From Ricinus communis (lineage: Eukaryota; Streptophyta; Magnoliopsida; Malpighiales; Euphorbiaceae): a stretch of 64,000 nucleotides of DNA. A program made the translations under genes and the position numbers. The stretch is from positions 12,762,216-12,826,215 of the forward strand of contig NC_063261.1 of NCBI RefSeq assembly GCF_019578655.1, written 5' to 3'. Shown here piece by piece: positions 32,890-44,335 of the stretch (its first letter is position 1; the number at the start of each line of letters is the position of its first letter). Under the pieces are notes generated by a model. That model saw nothing but the letters and a program-made list of their open reading frames with translations. It was not told the origin of the DNA and ran no database searches.

Positions 32890-33535
32890 TTCTTTGAAAA
32901 GATTCGTCCTCGAATCTTGCTCGAATATTGTGAAAGAAGCAAACATATAATCTTAAAGAACAATACTAACTCATTATCAACCTATAGATCTTTCACAAAA
33001 GTTGTTAGAGCAACTTTAGAACAAATAATACTTTCAATGCCAATAAAATCAACATGTTCAATTGGCTCAATGGCATCAAGTAAAACATTTTCATCCTTCA
33101 CCAGCTCAACTTTTGCTTCATCTTCAATAATGATCTCTTCATTTTGGATTTCGCTTAAAAGTTTATCTTTTTCACCATCTTCATTCATTATGCCTTTTGT
33201 ATCTTCATTGACTTCAGTAGAGCAATTTACCTTTTCTATATCATCAATATTAGTTTCCAAAGATGTCTTAGACTCAGCTTTATCTTCAAGATGCTCCTAT
33301 CCCTTTAAATCTTCAAAGCTATTTTTAAGGCTACTCCTTAAAGATTTTATATCCTTTGAAAGTTCATCAATGAAATCTTGACGTGATTGTCTTTCTATCT
33401 TCTTTGGCTTAGGTTTAGGATTATAAAAATTTTGCAAACACTTTTCATAATAATCATCATTCTTTCGTCCCTACAATCTATCATAAGATTGATAAAGAAG
33501 ATCTCAACATCCTCTAGCAAACTCCTGACAAAACA
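32890..33535 (-). pseudogene. Internal ORF of retroelement, second copy
   Basis: Very close to the copy at 30560-31194: METNIDDIEKVNCSTEVNED, then EIQNEEIIIEDEAKVELVKD and VDFIGIESIICSKVALTTFV, preceded by KKIERQSRQDFIDELSKDIK. Its start region has a deletion (CQEF where CHEEF) and further stops. Function unknown. Confidence 0.55.
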
Positions 33536-34291
33536 TATCTTACACAAAATCGCACGTGTTTAATACTCAAAGTAAAGACATTTACTCTCGTGTTTCACTC
33601 AATTAGGCTTTTACCCTCTAATGAGCTCACCATTTGCCTTGTACCACTCAATCTCTACTCTTTGGCACTTATAGAGGCTACAATAATCAAATACCTAACA
33701 ACCAAAGTTGTAACGACTCAATAACCAACGAATCAGATTTAGAACATACAAGAATACAAACTAGGTAAATGAAACTAGACTTAATGACCAAGATTAACTC
33801 TAAACACAATAAAACACATAAGAATAAGATGAATTAATGACGAACTAATTTTGATAAACAAATTAAATGAAAAGGACAGATTTGATTTACGTAGAATAAA
33901 GAATGTATTTAACACTTAAGAAGCAAAAGGAACGAATGAATTCGACTCTAAGAATAGTAAAAAAGACGAATTGAATAAAAGAAAATACTCTAGACAAGAA
34001 AAACGAATCACAAAGAAGAAGAAATTAATTGATTGATATATTTTTTTGTAACAAAACACATAGAGCTTAATTTGATTGAAATGTCTCGAAGACTTTGATC
34101 AAGCAAACTAAAGGAAATAAAATAACAAAATAAAGATATCACATACCAATTTATCTAGAACGTCTCGAAGACTTTAACCAAACAAATTGACGAAGAGAAT
34201 AAGATGAAGAGAAATCTGAAAAAAAAAAGAGTATATTAGTAGAAGAACAACGAAGATAACAAATAGGATACGTAACCAAACCTTTTAAGCT

Positions 34292-34303
34292 AGCTCTGAT
34301 ACC
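34292..34303 (-). promoter_or_regulatory. Primer binding site next to LTR C
   Basis: Minus-strand GGTATCAGAGCT, matching the site beside LTR B except for the first base (the plus strand reads gatacct, not gatacca). Confidence 0.8.
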
Positions 34304-34309
34304 TAATGA

Positions 34310-35048
34310 TATAAACCTTCTATGGAAGAGAAGATTAGACGCCAAGATCGATACTTATAAGGTTTGCCAGAAGTTATTTGCGGAACTATCACCCTTATTT
34401 ATAAAAAAATAAGATCAATAGCTATAATGAGATGAACTTAATTAATCCTAGAAACTAACAAGTTAATAGAATTAAATTAAGGTAGAAGTGAAATCAAAAC
34501 CTAAACAATAAGCTTTAATCTTAAGAACACTCAAAGAAACTCTTTAAGCAAAAAATAAGGTTTTCTATTCAATCAAAGAATATATATGCTTTTGCCGAAT
34601 CACATAGCTATATTTATAGGGTTTAAAACAAAATAATCCTAATCCTAGAAGGACTAGGATATGCGGCCAAGACTCCTAAATAAACAAAACTTGAAGTAAA
34701 AGAGTAGCAAACTCCTATTCTGACTTGGACTTTGTTAAAAGAAAACTCCTATTTTGACTTTGAATATTCAATCTTAGACTTAGGCCTTACATTTGGGCTT
34801 GAATTCAACATAAATCAGATCTGATCTTCATGTCTTCGCGTTGGGCTTTAATCCATGAATGAAATATGATTAATCAAAGTTGAATCTCGGTAGGACTCCT
34901 AATTGGATTAGGATTCCTAGTGGAAATAGGATTCCTTTTGTCCCCTGAACTCTTGATGTCATCAGGACTCCTTGCTGGATTAGAATCTTTAGTGGAATTA
35001 GGATTCTTTATTGAAGTGGGATTCCTTGTGCTACATGGGTTCTCATCA
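34310..35048 (-). mobile_element. LTR C of tandem retroelement array
   Basis: 739 bases, starting TATAAACC (TG to TA) and ending TTCTCATCA at 35048. It carries one unit of the terminal segment duplicated in LTR B (34964-35048). It is the outermost 5' LTR in minus orientation. The flanks of the whole array (AAGCT left, CCATT right) do not match, so the array did not arise from one simple insertion or has lost an end. Confidence 0.85.
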
Positions 35049-36389
35049 CCATTGACCATGCAAATCATGAATGTGTAAACCACATCGAATCATAAAATTA
35101 GATATTTCTTTCTTTAATGTTGAAGCGGTAGTGTCTGAAACATACTATTGAAAAAAACTGTTCTCTTAAGAACCCATCAACACTAACAAATCTAATTACA
35201 ATAACCATTTAGTCTTTATTTAAAATTGTTTGCACAATATTTGGCCCTTCACATGCGCTAGTATTTCGAGCGTGCTAGAGCCGAATTACATCAAGATTAA
35301 TGTGTTTAATGAAAAATAAATTGATTGCACCGATCTAACTTCTATCAAAATGATTGTATGAAAGGACTTAAGGGACCTAAAGTTTTCTAGGTTCCTAACT
35401 CTACTCCTAAAAGTTTTGTTAAATCTAAGTGTAATAATTATTTTAAGATAAAGGACTACAACTAAAAGCTGAGAAAATAAGAATAATAAAATTGAAAGTT
35501 GAAGAAATTGGATTGAAAAATAGTGTCTATAAATACTAAGATAAATCTAAGCTAAAGGAATTAAGGAACTGAAAGGAAACTTGAATAATTAAAAAGCTTA
35601 GTACTATAGAGATAATGTTGATGTATCGATATGATTTTTGTTGAAATGTTTATTGGTCCTTGATTCTGAAGTGAGCTCCTCAATTTATAACTTCCTCAAC
35701 TTGGTGAGTACGTCTTTGATAACTACTTCAACCCACATCCTCAATGAAGCAACTTGTTGAGGAAATTAAGCACGTGAAGCTATCTTTAGGGAAATGGTGC
35801 CATCAACTCTCCTACTTTCTCAAAAATTGAACGTGAAACTGTTATCTAGAAGGTGGTGCTGTGGAATTCTCCAACTCCCTACTACATGACAATTCTTCCC
35901 TATACTTTCTCCTAATACATCTCTCCACTGTCTTCAGCTTCTTAAACCAATTAACTCCTTATTCTCCATATTTTGCAGGATTCAATAAATTCTTTGATTA
36001 GATATTTGAAAAGATTACTGCATCGCCTCAAATATTAGAATCGAAATCCCCACATAATGACTCTTCACTGCACCACCTTAGATATTTGAGTCAGCAACAT
36101 AATTAATGCACTGCCTCAAGTGTCTAAGTCAGTGAAATAATTATTAGACTGCACCGCCTCAATTGCACTGCCTCAACTTGCTAAGTCAGTGCAATAAATT
36201 ATGTGGACTTAACAACATTCTTGTATAATGGCTCTTCACTACACCTTTGATATTTGAGTCAGCAAAATAATTACTGCACCACCTCAAGTGTCTAAGTCAG
36301 TGAAATAATTATTGGACTGCACTGCTTCAAATAATTGATTCAGTGTAGTAATTGGATTGCACCAAGTATTACGCATATGAGTTTGTTAT
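35049..36389. other. Intergenic region with 'CTAAGTCAGTG' repeats
   Basis: No gene is seen. Between about 36010 and 36365 related units ('cactgcctcaagtgtctaag', 'tcagtgaaataattattgga') recur four to five times at irregular spacing. The sequence 35700-35950 has no recognisable content. Confidence 0.55.
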
Positions 36390-36700
36390 TTAGAAACAAA
36401 TTAAAATTGTTGGGCTTAGGCCAAAAATGTTTTGAGTGTCAACAGAAATATCTTTTGCTTCATTAACTAGAATGCAAAATTTGGCTTCCCCAATTTTAGC
36501 ACGTACTCTTTTCCTAACTTCATTAGCTAGGATATGCAAAATCTCTTTTTGGATAAGAGGTGAAGTACATCTTGCATTTCCCAAGAGCTTTCTCTAATAT
36601 AACATCATCAATCTCAACATTCAGACTTCCCATAAGCTTTATTAGCTCTATGCAATTGCCATGATTATGCGAAGGTATCGGTTCGTCATGACCCCTCAAT
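36390..36700 (-). pseudogene. hAT-like (TTF zinc finger) gene, N-terminal-side fragment
   Basis: The minus strand reads NARCTSPLIQKEILHILANE, then VRKRVRAKIGEAKFCILVNE and AKDIS, which resembles the conserved part of plant TTF-type/hAT proteins (NA.YTSP..QKEILH.LA..VR..I..EIGDAKFCI.VDEA.D). An upstream remnant in a different frame extends to about 36700. Text after AKDIS diverges. The missing C-terminal side may be the fragment at 26382-26890. Confidence 0.65.
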
Positions 36701-36779
36701 GCACATCCTTGTAAGGTAAGCTAATGAATGCTATCAATTGTTGCTTTGAGACATAATTGCTTTTTCTTAATTTCTTTTT

Positions 36780-39545
36780 GAAAAGTTAATAAACTCTAAT
36801 ATTGAGAGTGATAAATATTTTCTTTATGTATTTGTTAATGATCATTACATCTATATATATACAAGCTACCTCTCTAAGATAGGAATCCAAATCAAATAGT
36901 GATTCCTAATTAAGTCATTAATTTTTCTCCTTTTAGTATAGTTGTACATTCCTAACTAATATATAATAACTATAATACTTCCCCTCAAGCTGGAGCATAG
37001 ATATTAATCATGCCCAGCTTATTACAAAGATAATCAACCTTAACCCATTCAGGGCTTTTGTAAAGATATCTCCGAACTGTTCTCCTATTTGCACATATCC
37101 GGTAGAAACCAATCCTTGATGAATTTTTTCAAGAATGAAATGACAATCAATCTCAATATGGTTAGTTCATCCATGAAAGACTAGATTAGATACAATATGT
37201 GTCACACTATAACTTAGCAGGTACTAAGATCTTAAAATCCACTTCAATGAGGAGTTGATTTATCCATATTGTCTCACACACAGATTTGGCTATGGCCTTA
37301 TTTTCCGATTTTGCACTGGAACGTAAGACAATGTTTACTTCTTGCTTTTCCATGAAACCAAATTTCCTCCAACAAACATACAATAGCCTGAAGTAGATCT
37401 TCAATCTTCCTTGCGCCCTGCCCAGTCTGCATAAGAAAAAACATTTAATCCTAGTATGACCATGGTTGTTATACAAGATTCCTCGCCCATGTGCTCCTTT
37501 TAAATAACACAAAATTTTCTCTACAGCTTTCCAGTGATTGATAGTTGGAGAAGACATTTACGGACTTACCATGCTGACAAAATAGGCAATGTCAGAATGG
37601 GTCAGAGTAAGATAGTTTCACTTCCTAACTAATCTTTTATATCTCTCAGAATCTTCAAACAATTCACCATCTTTTGTAAGCTAAAAATTAGGAACCATTA
37701 GAGTGCTACATGGCTTAGCCCCCAATCTCCTTGTCTAGAATAATAAATCAAGCACATACTTCCTTTGAGATAAGAAAACCCCTTTCTTACTCCTCGTTAC
37801 TTCAACACCCAAAAAGTATTTTAGAGTCCCTAAATTCTTTGTATGAAATTGACCATGAAAAAAAGATTTGAGTGATGAAATCCCACTAGTATCACTCTCA
37901 GTAATGATAATGTCATCAATATAAACAACTAATAAGATGATACCAACTGCAGACTGCTTGCCAAATATATAATGATCTGACTTACATTTTTTCATGCCGA
38001 ACTTCTTAATAGATTGACTAAACTTTCCAAACCAGTCTCGGGGACTTTGTTTCAATCCATACAAAGATTTATGAGGACGACAAACTTTCCCATACTCCCC
38101 TTGAGCAACAAAGCCAGGTGGTTGCTCCATATAAACTTCCTCCTGAAGGTCACCATGAAGAAATGCATTCTTAATGTCTAATTAATGAAGAGGCTAGTTA
38201 TATGTGGCTACTAGAGAAACGAATAACTTGACAAAAGTAAGTTTAGCAACTAGAGAAAAAATGTCAGAATAATCAACTCTATATGTTTGAGCATATCCCT
38301 TAGCAACAAGTTAAGCTTTTTAACCTAGCAACAGTCCTATTAGGATTGACTTTAACTACATTTATCCATTTATATCAAATAGCCTTTTTACCTATAAGTA
38401 ATTTTTTCGGAGTCTAAGTACCATTATCATCTAAGGTATTCATTTATCTCTTCAATCATAGCATTACGCATTCTAGGATGAGATAGAGCTTCATGAATAG
38501 TTTTAGGAATAGATACAAAATCAAGAGAAGCAATAAAAGAATAAGATGATGGTAAAAAAATGGTTATATGACATAAAATAGGATACTGGATAAGTGCATT
38601 GACGTTTACCTTTAAAAGGGCAATAGAAAGATCATCATTAGAACTGGAAGCCGGATCTGATGATAAAAGAACAGGCGCAGGACATGGAGTAGGAGGATTA
38701 AGGACAGGTGCAGGGTTATGAGCATGAATAGGATCAAAAGGTTGTTGACGACAAGAATAAACTTGTGTTATAGGAGGCTTATCTGAAGCATATGGAGGGA
38801 GATCAGTAATAGTATAGAGTAATAAATCACCATCCTCCCTTTGGCAAATAGAACCCGAAGATGAAGCAAATGGTGTTTGTTCTAGAAAGATAACATCAAC
38901 TGACACAAAGTATTTATTAAGACTAGGACAATAACATCTATAACCTTTTTACACATGAGAGTACCCAAGAAAGATACATTTGAGAGATTTGGAATCAAGT
39001 TTTGTAATCTAAGTTCAAACATCCCGAACAAAATAAGTATAATAAAATATTCTAGGTTCAATTAATAATGACTTGTTAGGAAAGAGAACATAAAAAGGAG
39101 TCTTACCAGAAATGACAGATGAGGACATACGAGTATGTGATTTAAAAGAAGAAAATAGACTAGAGTTACCTATCATGTGATATGTGGCACTAAAATCAAT
39201 GACCCATTTGGAAGATGAGGAAACAAGACATTTGTTCATTTTACCTGAATCAGTGATAGCAGTAATAGAAGTAGATAAAGACTTTATAGATTCTTGGTAT
39301 TGTGAAAACTTGGCATACTCATATGGATATAGTAGAATAGACTCAGGAGCATCATTAGTAGATGCAACATGTGCTGACTGGTTTTATTGATTCTTGCACT
39401 ATAACTATTTACAATCCTTCTTCACATGTCCTGGCTTATGATAATAGTAACAGACAACACTTCCTAAATTCTGACCTCGAGCACTAGATTACTGGATTCT
39501 TCCCCTTTCTTATATTTTTGTCTCCCAAATTCAGAGGTGCGACTA
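36780..39545 (-). pseudogene. Copia element 2, internal deletion of integrase
   Basis: Minus-strand copia polyprotein pieces in order: CCHC zinc knuckle CYYYHKPGHVKKDCK (about 39395-39460), protease start KWVIDFSATYHMIGNSS (DFSA where D-S/T-GA is usual), directly followed by integrase C-terminal text TPFYVLFPNKSLLIEPRIFY (39015-39150), then the linker (38427-38906), reverse transcriptase with GEYGKVCRPHKSLYGLKQSP and catalytic LLVVYIDDIIIT (37735-38130), and RNase H text GFMEKQEVNIVLRSSAKSEN (37207-37557). The GAG-pre-integrase and catalytic integrase are missing between SFKSH and TRMSS near 39135. Sequence at 36840-37000 (tatataca..., 'cttcccctcaagctggagc') holds the polypurine tract and part of the 3' LTR. 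Stops and frameshifts are common. Confidence 0.85.
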
Positions 39546-39964
39546 ACAAAAGCACTACATTATAGTGTAAGAACATTAAATACTACACATTAGACAATAA
39601 AAAACATTTGCATGTTACCAAAAACCAAAAAGAACATTAGAATGCAATATACAGAATAACGAAATGCAAGTCACCACAAAGTAAGTTTATATACAAAATG
39701 CAAGTTATATGACTTATATTATATGGGTTTCCATTTCCCTTCATCCCTTCACCTCCATTGAAGAGACATCAGGATAAGTACAGTAGTGACCATAATATGC
39801 TCTCTAAACCTTGTCAATAATGTGAAAACTAAATCAAAGGGAATGGTCGATCAAAAGTAAGTTGAATGAGAGAGCTTGAGTAGTTGAAGGAGAGAGCTTG
39901 AGTTTTTCAAAGAAAACACGAGGTCAGAAGGAGAGATCTTTAGCTTAGGTTATAGAGACTTAGT
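39546..39964. other. Interior of the Mutator-like element near its right end
   Basis: AT-rich, no gene recognised. It lies between copia 2 and the right inverted repeat. Confidence 0.4.
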
Positions 39965-40272
39965 AGAAAATGAAGGAGATTCCTAATCGTAAAATTTTAG
40001 GGTTTAATTTAGAGAAATTAAGAATTGATTTAGGGCAAGAAAGGGAATGGGCCCTGGTTAGTGATTAGACAATTTTTAATGATGTGGCAAAAGCTGATAT
40101 GGGGAATTAAAAAGAATATTCCTTCTCAGATTGCCACATCGGCTTCAGTTAGCCAAAAAATGGAATGATATCCTAAATTAATATACTTTCGTGCAGTTTT
40201 GGTACCAATTAGAATCGAATCAAAATATTAGTAAATCAATTTGTAACATGGTCCAAAAGTTTAGTACCAGCT
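39965..40272 (-). repeat. Right terminal inverted repeat of the Mutator-like element
   Basis: The reverse complement ('gctggtactaaacttttgg' to 'aaaccctaaaattttacga') aligns along about 290 bases with 23377-23660, including 'ttcccattttttggctaactgaagc'-type text in shortened form. A 9-base target duplication is not evident. Confidence 0.7.
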
Positions 40273-40368
40273 TGCGGGTGAAGGTTTCGGATGTGCACCC
40301 AAGTGTCTTTAGCGGTTACGACACTGTAAGCCTTTTCAACCTATGGGAACACGCTAACTAATCACTGT

Positions 40369-40379
40369 GGGAGTCGCCA
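40369..40379 (-). promoter_or_regulatory. Primer binding site of TAT/Ogre-like element (tRNA-Arg type)
   Basis: Minus strand TGGCGACTCCC, where Ogre/TAT elements have TGGCGACTCC complementary to tRNA-Arg. It lies directly left of the long LTR. Confidence 0.6.
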
Positions 40380-41119
40380 CCTAAGTAATCACCAGGTCAT
40401 TTTTACTAATTAGTGGTGTTTCTCATATTCCATAAGAAAGCTTACGCCATAGAGTCTAGAGATGGATCCGGAAGCCAACTTCCTTATTTTTGTATATTAG
40501 TATTTAATTTTATTGTTTAACAAAATATTCCCTATAAATGCAAGCAATTAATACATAGGCATGTCAAAACAACACGCAATACACCTAAGTCGAGCCCATT
40601 TTATTCAAGCCCAACCCATGTTTAAGTTGTTAATTTAGCTAACTAATCAATTATGTATAAGGCCCACCAAAATCAAATCCAATTACCAATTATGCTTTTT
40701 GGATCCCAACCTTTAGACCTAAATGGACTACTTATTATAAGAAGGCCCATTCATTGTAATCTCAACCCTAACTAAATTCAAATTCTAACTAAATAGGTCA
40801 AAGCCTCCTAGTCTACTTGGATCTTAGGGTTTCAAGCCGAGTTAAAGTTTATTAGCCTATTAGACTACCAGATTCATGTTAGATCAGCTTTTAGCCCTAA
40901 GTCTGTATGGCCCAATTTTTAGTTAATAAATCACATAATCAGGTATTTAATGAACATATAATAAAAAAATAAACAAGATAAAGCAAAAAGTAAAATCCTA
41001 ATTATTACAATCCGCCTACAACTACAATTGTAAAAATGGAAAGACCTAAAACTATACAGAGGCTAAAAATACATTAAAGTACGTCAAAAATACACAAAAT
41101 TTGGAGTCTGACTTGAACA

Positions 41120-41200
41120 GTTGATCAGCTCTACATAAAGGGCCGATTGGCTCAACGTAGAGCCAATTGGCTCTACATTGAGTCAATCGGCTCTAGGGTC
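41120..41200. repeat. Palindromic minisatellite 1
   Basis: Two to four units of AGAGCC-ATT/GATT-GGCTCT type, each capable of a hairpin (AGAGCCaattGGCTCT at about 41160). Confidence 0.75.
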
Positions 41201-42459
41201 CTTAGGCAAGTTTCATCAATTTTCCTTCATTCGCCAGCATAATCTCGCAACCCCATAGCAGATTTTCACATGCACAGATATTAAAAATTAATTAGAATGA
41301 GATAAAATATATTAAAAATAATAAAATAAAAGTTAAAGAAGCCAATTACTAAAAACCCTAAATCTCATAAAATAACAGAAGGCAATCAAAATAAAAGAAT
41401 TAAGTTTTATCAGGTTCAATTACTTAATCATATTAATAAATAGATCTAAATATTAACCATGTAACATGTTTCTAATCAAATCTAAAAAAAACCTTAAGTT
41501 CTTATTATCAGATTCAAAATCCAGCGAAGGTTTAACAACGAAGTTACGGCTTTAGGCGAACATCACGCGCATTGATAAAGTGGGTGATCTTCAAAGGCCG
41601 GTTTATTTTCGACCCATTCCGGTCTCGGCGGGGACGAGAGTAGGACATGTCGGACTAACATATTAAGTTTATCCTGTTCCTTCGGACCGCCTCACCCTCA
41701 GGAGCTGCCCAAGCCTGGCTGAGGAAGAGTTAGGGGGCGTAAAACAAAAAAAGATTCAAATACATGTATTTAGCAATTCAACATAGATCCAAGATATTTC
41801 ATGCATATTAATAAAAACCTAATCTACTCATATTTATCATAGATCAAAACCCTAATCATGTTTAAGAATAGATAATATTAAAAACATTAGAAGGAATGAA
41901 AGAACCGATTTCTATAATGAATATAGATGTATGGTGGAAGGAACCCTCAGGTTATCACCGTGAATGTTGGATCTACGAGTCTCGGATGATGAGGATGCAG
42001 TCGAATCAAATACCGAATAGGAATCCGGAGCTATATCTGGCTTATGAAATCTTCTATCAATTGATAAGTAGTTTCTAAAATGCTCTTTCTTAAGTGACTT
42101 GTTTTCTAAAATGGCTCTTTCTTTAGTAGCTTCTACTCTCTAATGATAGCTAAGATTAACAGCGCTTTACTTTCTTTTTCTTTCTAAATTTCTCTTTGTT
42201 CTTTCTTTCTTAGTGTTTTCTCCATATTGATTTCACTTAAGCCAGATTTTAGTTCTTGATTCCCCCCCAAAAGCCTAAACACCTCTTTCTATTTATAGAG
42301 GTAGGGTTTCAAAAGAAAACCTAAAGAAAGCGATAGATTTTTAGGAATATCGATAAATATTTCATTTTTATTATTTACATTTAAATAATTATCGATTAAA
42401 AGAATGATTATCATGAAAGAAACCCTCTAGAATTTATATCTGGAAGTTGAAGTGCGAAA

Positions 42460-42560
42460 GTCTCAATTGGCACAATATAGAGCCGATTGGCTCTGCGTAT
42501 AGCCGATCGGCTTTACATACAGTCGATTGGCTTTACGTACAGCCGATTGGCTCTATACAG
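42460..42560. repeat. Palindromic minisatellite 2
   Basis: About five units of 20-21 bases, e.g. AGAGCCGATTGGCTCTGCG and TAGCCGATCGGCTTTAC. Each has a 6-base inverted repeat around GATT or GATC. Confidence 0.8.
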
Positions 42561-43099
42561 GAAAAGTTTATGAGAAACCTTCAATTAGGTCCCCCAATTT
42601 GGAAAACCTGCTATTTTGACCTTCAAACTTATTTTTTTCTGATAATTAGGTCCAAATTGATTTTAAAAAGATAATTCTAGGTGGATTAACCTTGACCCTA
42701 GCCTCAGATTTGCCTGTCCTTCACCTTATGAGACTTGAAAAAGCAATAAATTTCCATTATTTTCCTTTTTTTTCCTCGATATCTTGATCCGAAAAAGGGG
42801 TGCTCACAGCTGTCCTGATTTGTCAAAATTTATGAGCATGCAAATGCATTGAATAAATAGAGATAAATCATAAATATCAAGGATACAAAAAAAGTATATG
42901 TGAGCTGTAGAAGTCATATCTCGTAAGCTCAAACTTTGATTATTGATTCAATATGGGGCCACACCCGCTTGAGTTGAGGACTTCGCTCCACTAGGGAATT
43001 GCTGATTCTATGTGGGGCCACACCCGCTTGGATTGAGGACTTCGCCTGCTTAGGTTGAGGACTTCGTCTGCTAGGATTTGAGGACTTCACCTACTTTCT

Positions 43100-43360
43100 A
43101 GTAAACTATGCCCGTTGGAATTGGGATCCACGCCAATGGAATCAGGAGCTATGACTGATGATTTGGAAACCACGCCCCTTGATTTGGGAACCACGCCCAC
43201 TGATTTTAGGAACCATGCCCGTTTGATTTGGGAGCCACGCTCGATGATTTGGGAACTACGCCCGTCTCATTTGGGAGCCACACTTGATGGTTTTTGAACC
43301 ACGCCCATCTGATTTGGGAGTCACGCCTGATGATTTAGGAACCACGCCCGATGATTTGCA
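43100..43360 (+). repeat. Minisatellite, unit about 22-24 bases
   Basis: The unit 'gatttgggaaccacgcccg' with variants (gggagccacgc, ggaaccatgcc) repeats about ten times. A related longer unit ('gaggacttcgcctgcttagg') precedes it at 42970-43090. In the minus direction this is the 3' untranslated part of the gypsy element. Confidence 0.85.
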
Positions 43361-43539
43361 CTTACAGAGACTTCCCTCTGGCTTCTTGATTACTTTCTGC
43401 TTTAAGATTCAATTATGTTGTAATTTTTGCTTCGGGTTGTGATTTGGTCTTTATTCTCCTAGATAACTTCCACTTTGGGATGTGTGTCAATTCTTTAGTA
43501 CTTAAACTGATTCTCTACTTTCAAAAAATAGGTTGGTGA

Positions 43540-43720
43540 ACTTTCGCTTCAGAAAGTAGATTGATGATCTTTCACTGATTGTATTCCACTTTAGGAAGTA
43601 GGCTTGTGAGCTTTTGCTTCGGGAAGTAAGCTGATAAACTTCCGCTTCGAGAAGTAAACTGATGAATCTTCCGCTTTAGAAAGTAAACTGATGCATCTGC
43701 TACTTCAGGAAACAAACTTG
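43540..43720 (+). repeat. Minisatellite, unit about 32-36 bases
   Basis: Five units of the type 'gaagtaaactgatgaactt' + 'tcgcttcgg', with increasing divergence leftward. Confidence 0.8.
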
Positions 43721-44189
43721 AGTGTAGTTCGAGTGCTTTGTTTCTTTTTAAGCTTCTTTTATTTTTCTATTATAGGTTAGTGATATATATACTAGTACAT
43801 ATAGAGATCTCCTCAAGCAAAAGTAGTGAAGGTATATGATATGCAAGTTATTTATGACATGCATTTCTAAAAATTATCCTTTAGTTTGGACAGAGGCATT
43901 CTGACACTCATCAATAATATATTGACGCTTTGACAAGTGAGTTGTCTACTCTTCGATCATAGGGCATAGAGCCAAATGGTTGATAGAAAATGATGAAGAT
44001 AATGATGCATATCAGAGACCTAAAAGTCATTATGACTACAAGAAGCATGATTTTAGAGATAACTCAAGCATGCAAGGACTGAATAGTTTTTCCTGGAGGC
44101 TGTACTGATACTTATGTAATGACAGTTGGCTTTGCCACAATCTTATATGGATAGCAACCAAATATCTTTTCTTTTCTTACTTTTACGCC

Positions 44190-44335
44190 TAAATTTTGCC
44201 TGAGCCGCCCTTTCAGGTTTTCAACTTAGTAGGCTAATATCTTAACTTTTACCTAAGCTGCCATTTCAGATTTTCAACTTAGCAGACTCTATTTTTACCT
44301 AAGCCGCTCTTTCGGATTTTCAACTTAGTGTTTTC
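44190..44335 (+). repeat. Minisatellite, unit about 50-60 bases
   Basis: Three units reading 'cctaagccgctctttcggat' + 'tttcaacttag' with short variable joins. Confidence 0.8.

Larger units (their letters stand above)
40384..42809 (-). mobile_element. Long LTR of TAT/Ogre-like gypsy element
   Basis: Minus-strand start TGTGAGCACCCCTTTTTCGG at 42809. The other end is inferred at about 40384 next to the primer binding site. Its outer 930 bases (41880-42809) match 46660-47602, the second LTR. It includes two palindrome-rich minisatellites (41120-41200, 42460-42560) and a GC-rich block at 41560-41740. There is no coding sequence; the open frames at 41896-42078 and 42447-42674 are LTR text. Confidence 0.65.

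Noticed and set aside
30560..33381. Regularly spaced repeats suggesting a CRISPR array
   Set aside because: Spacing is that of whole LTRs and internal regions, not short direct repeats, and this is a plant nuclear genome.
43115..43297. Repetitive 60-codon frame
   Set aside because: It is translation of the 22-base minisatellite.
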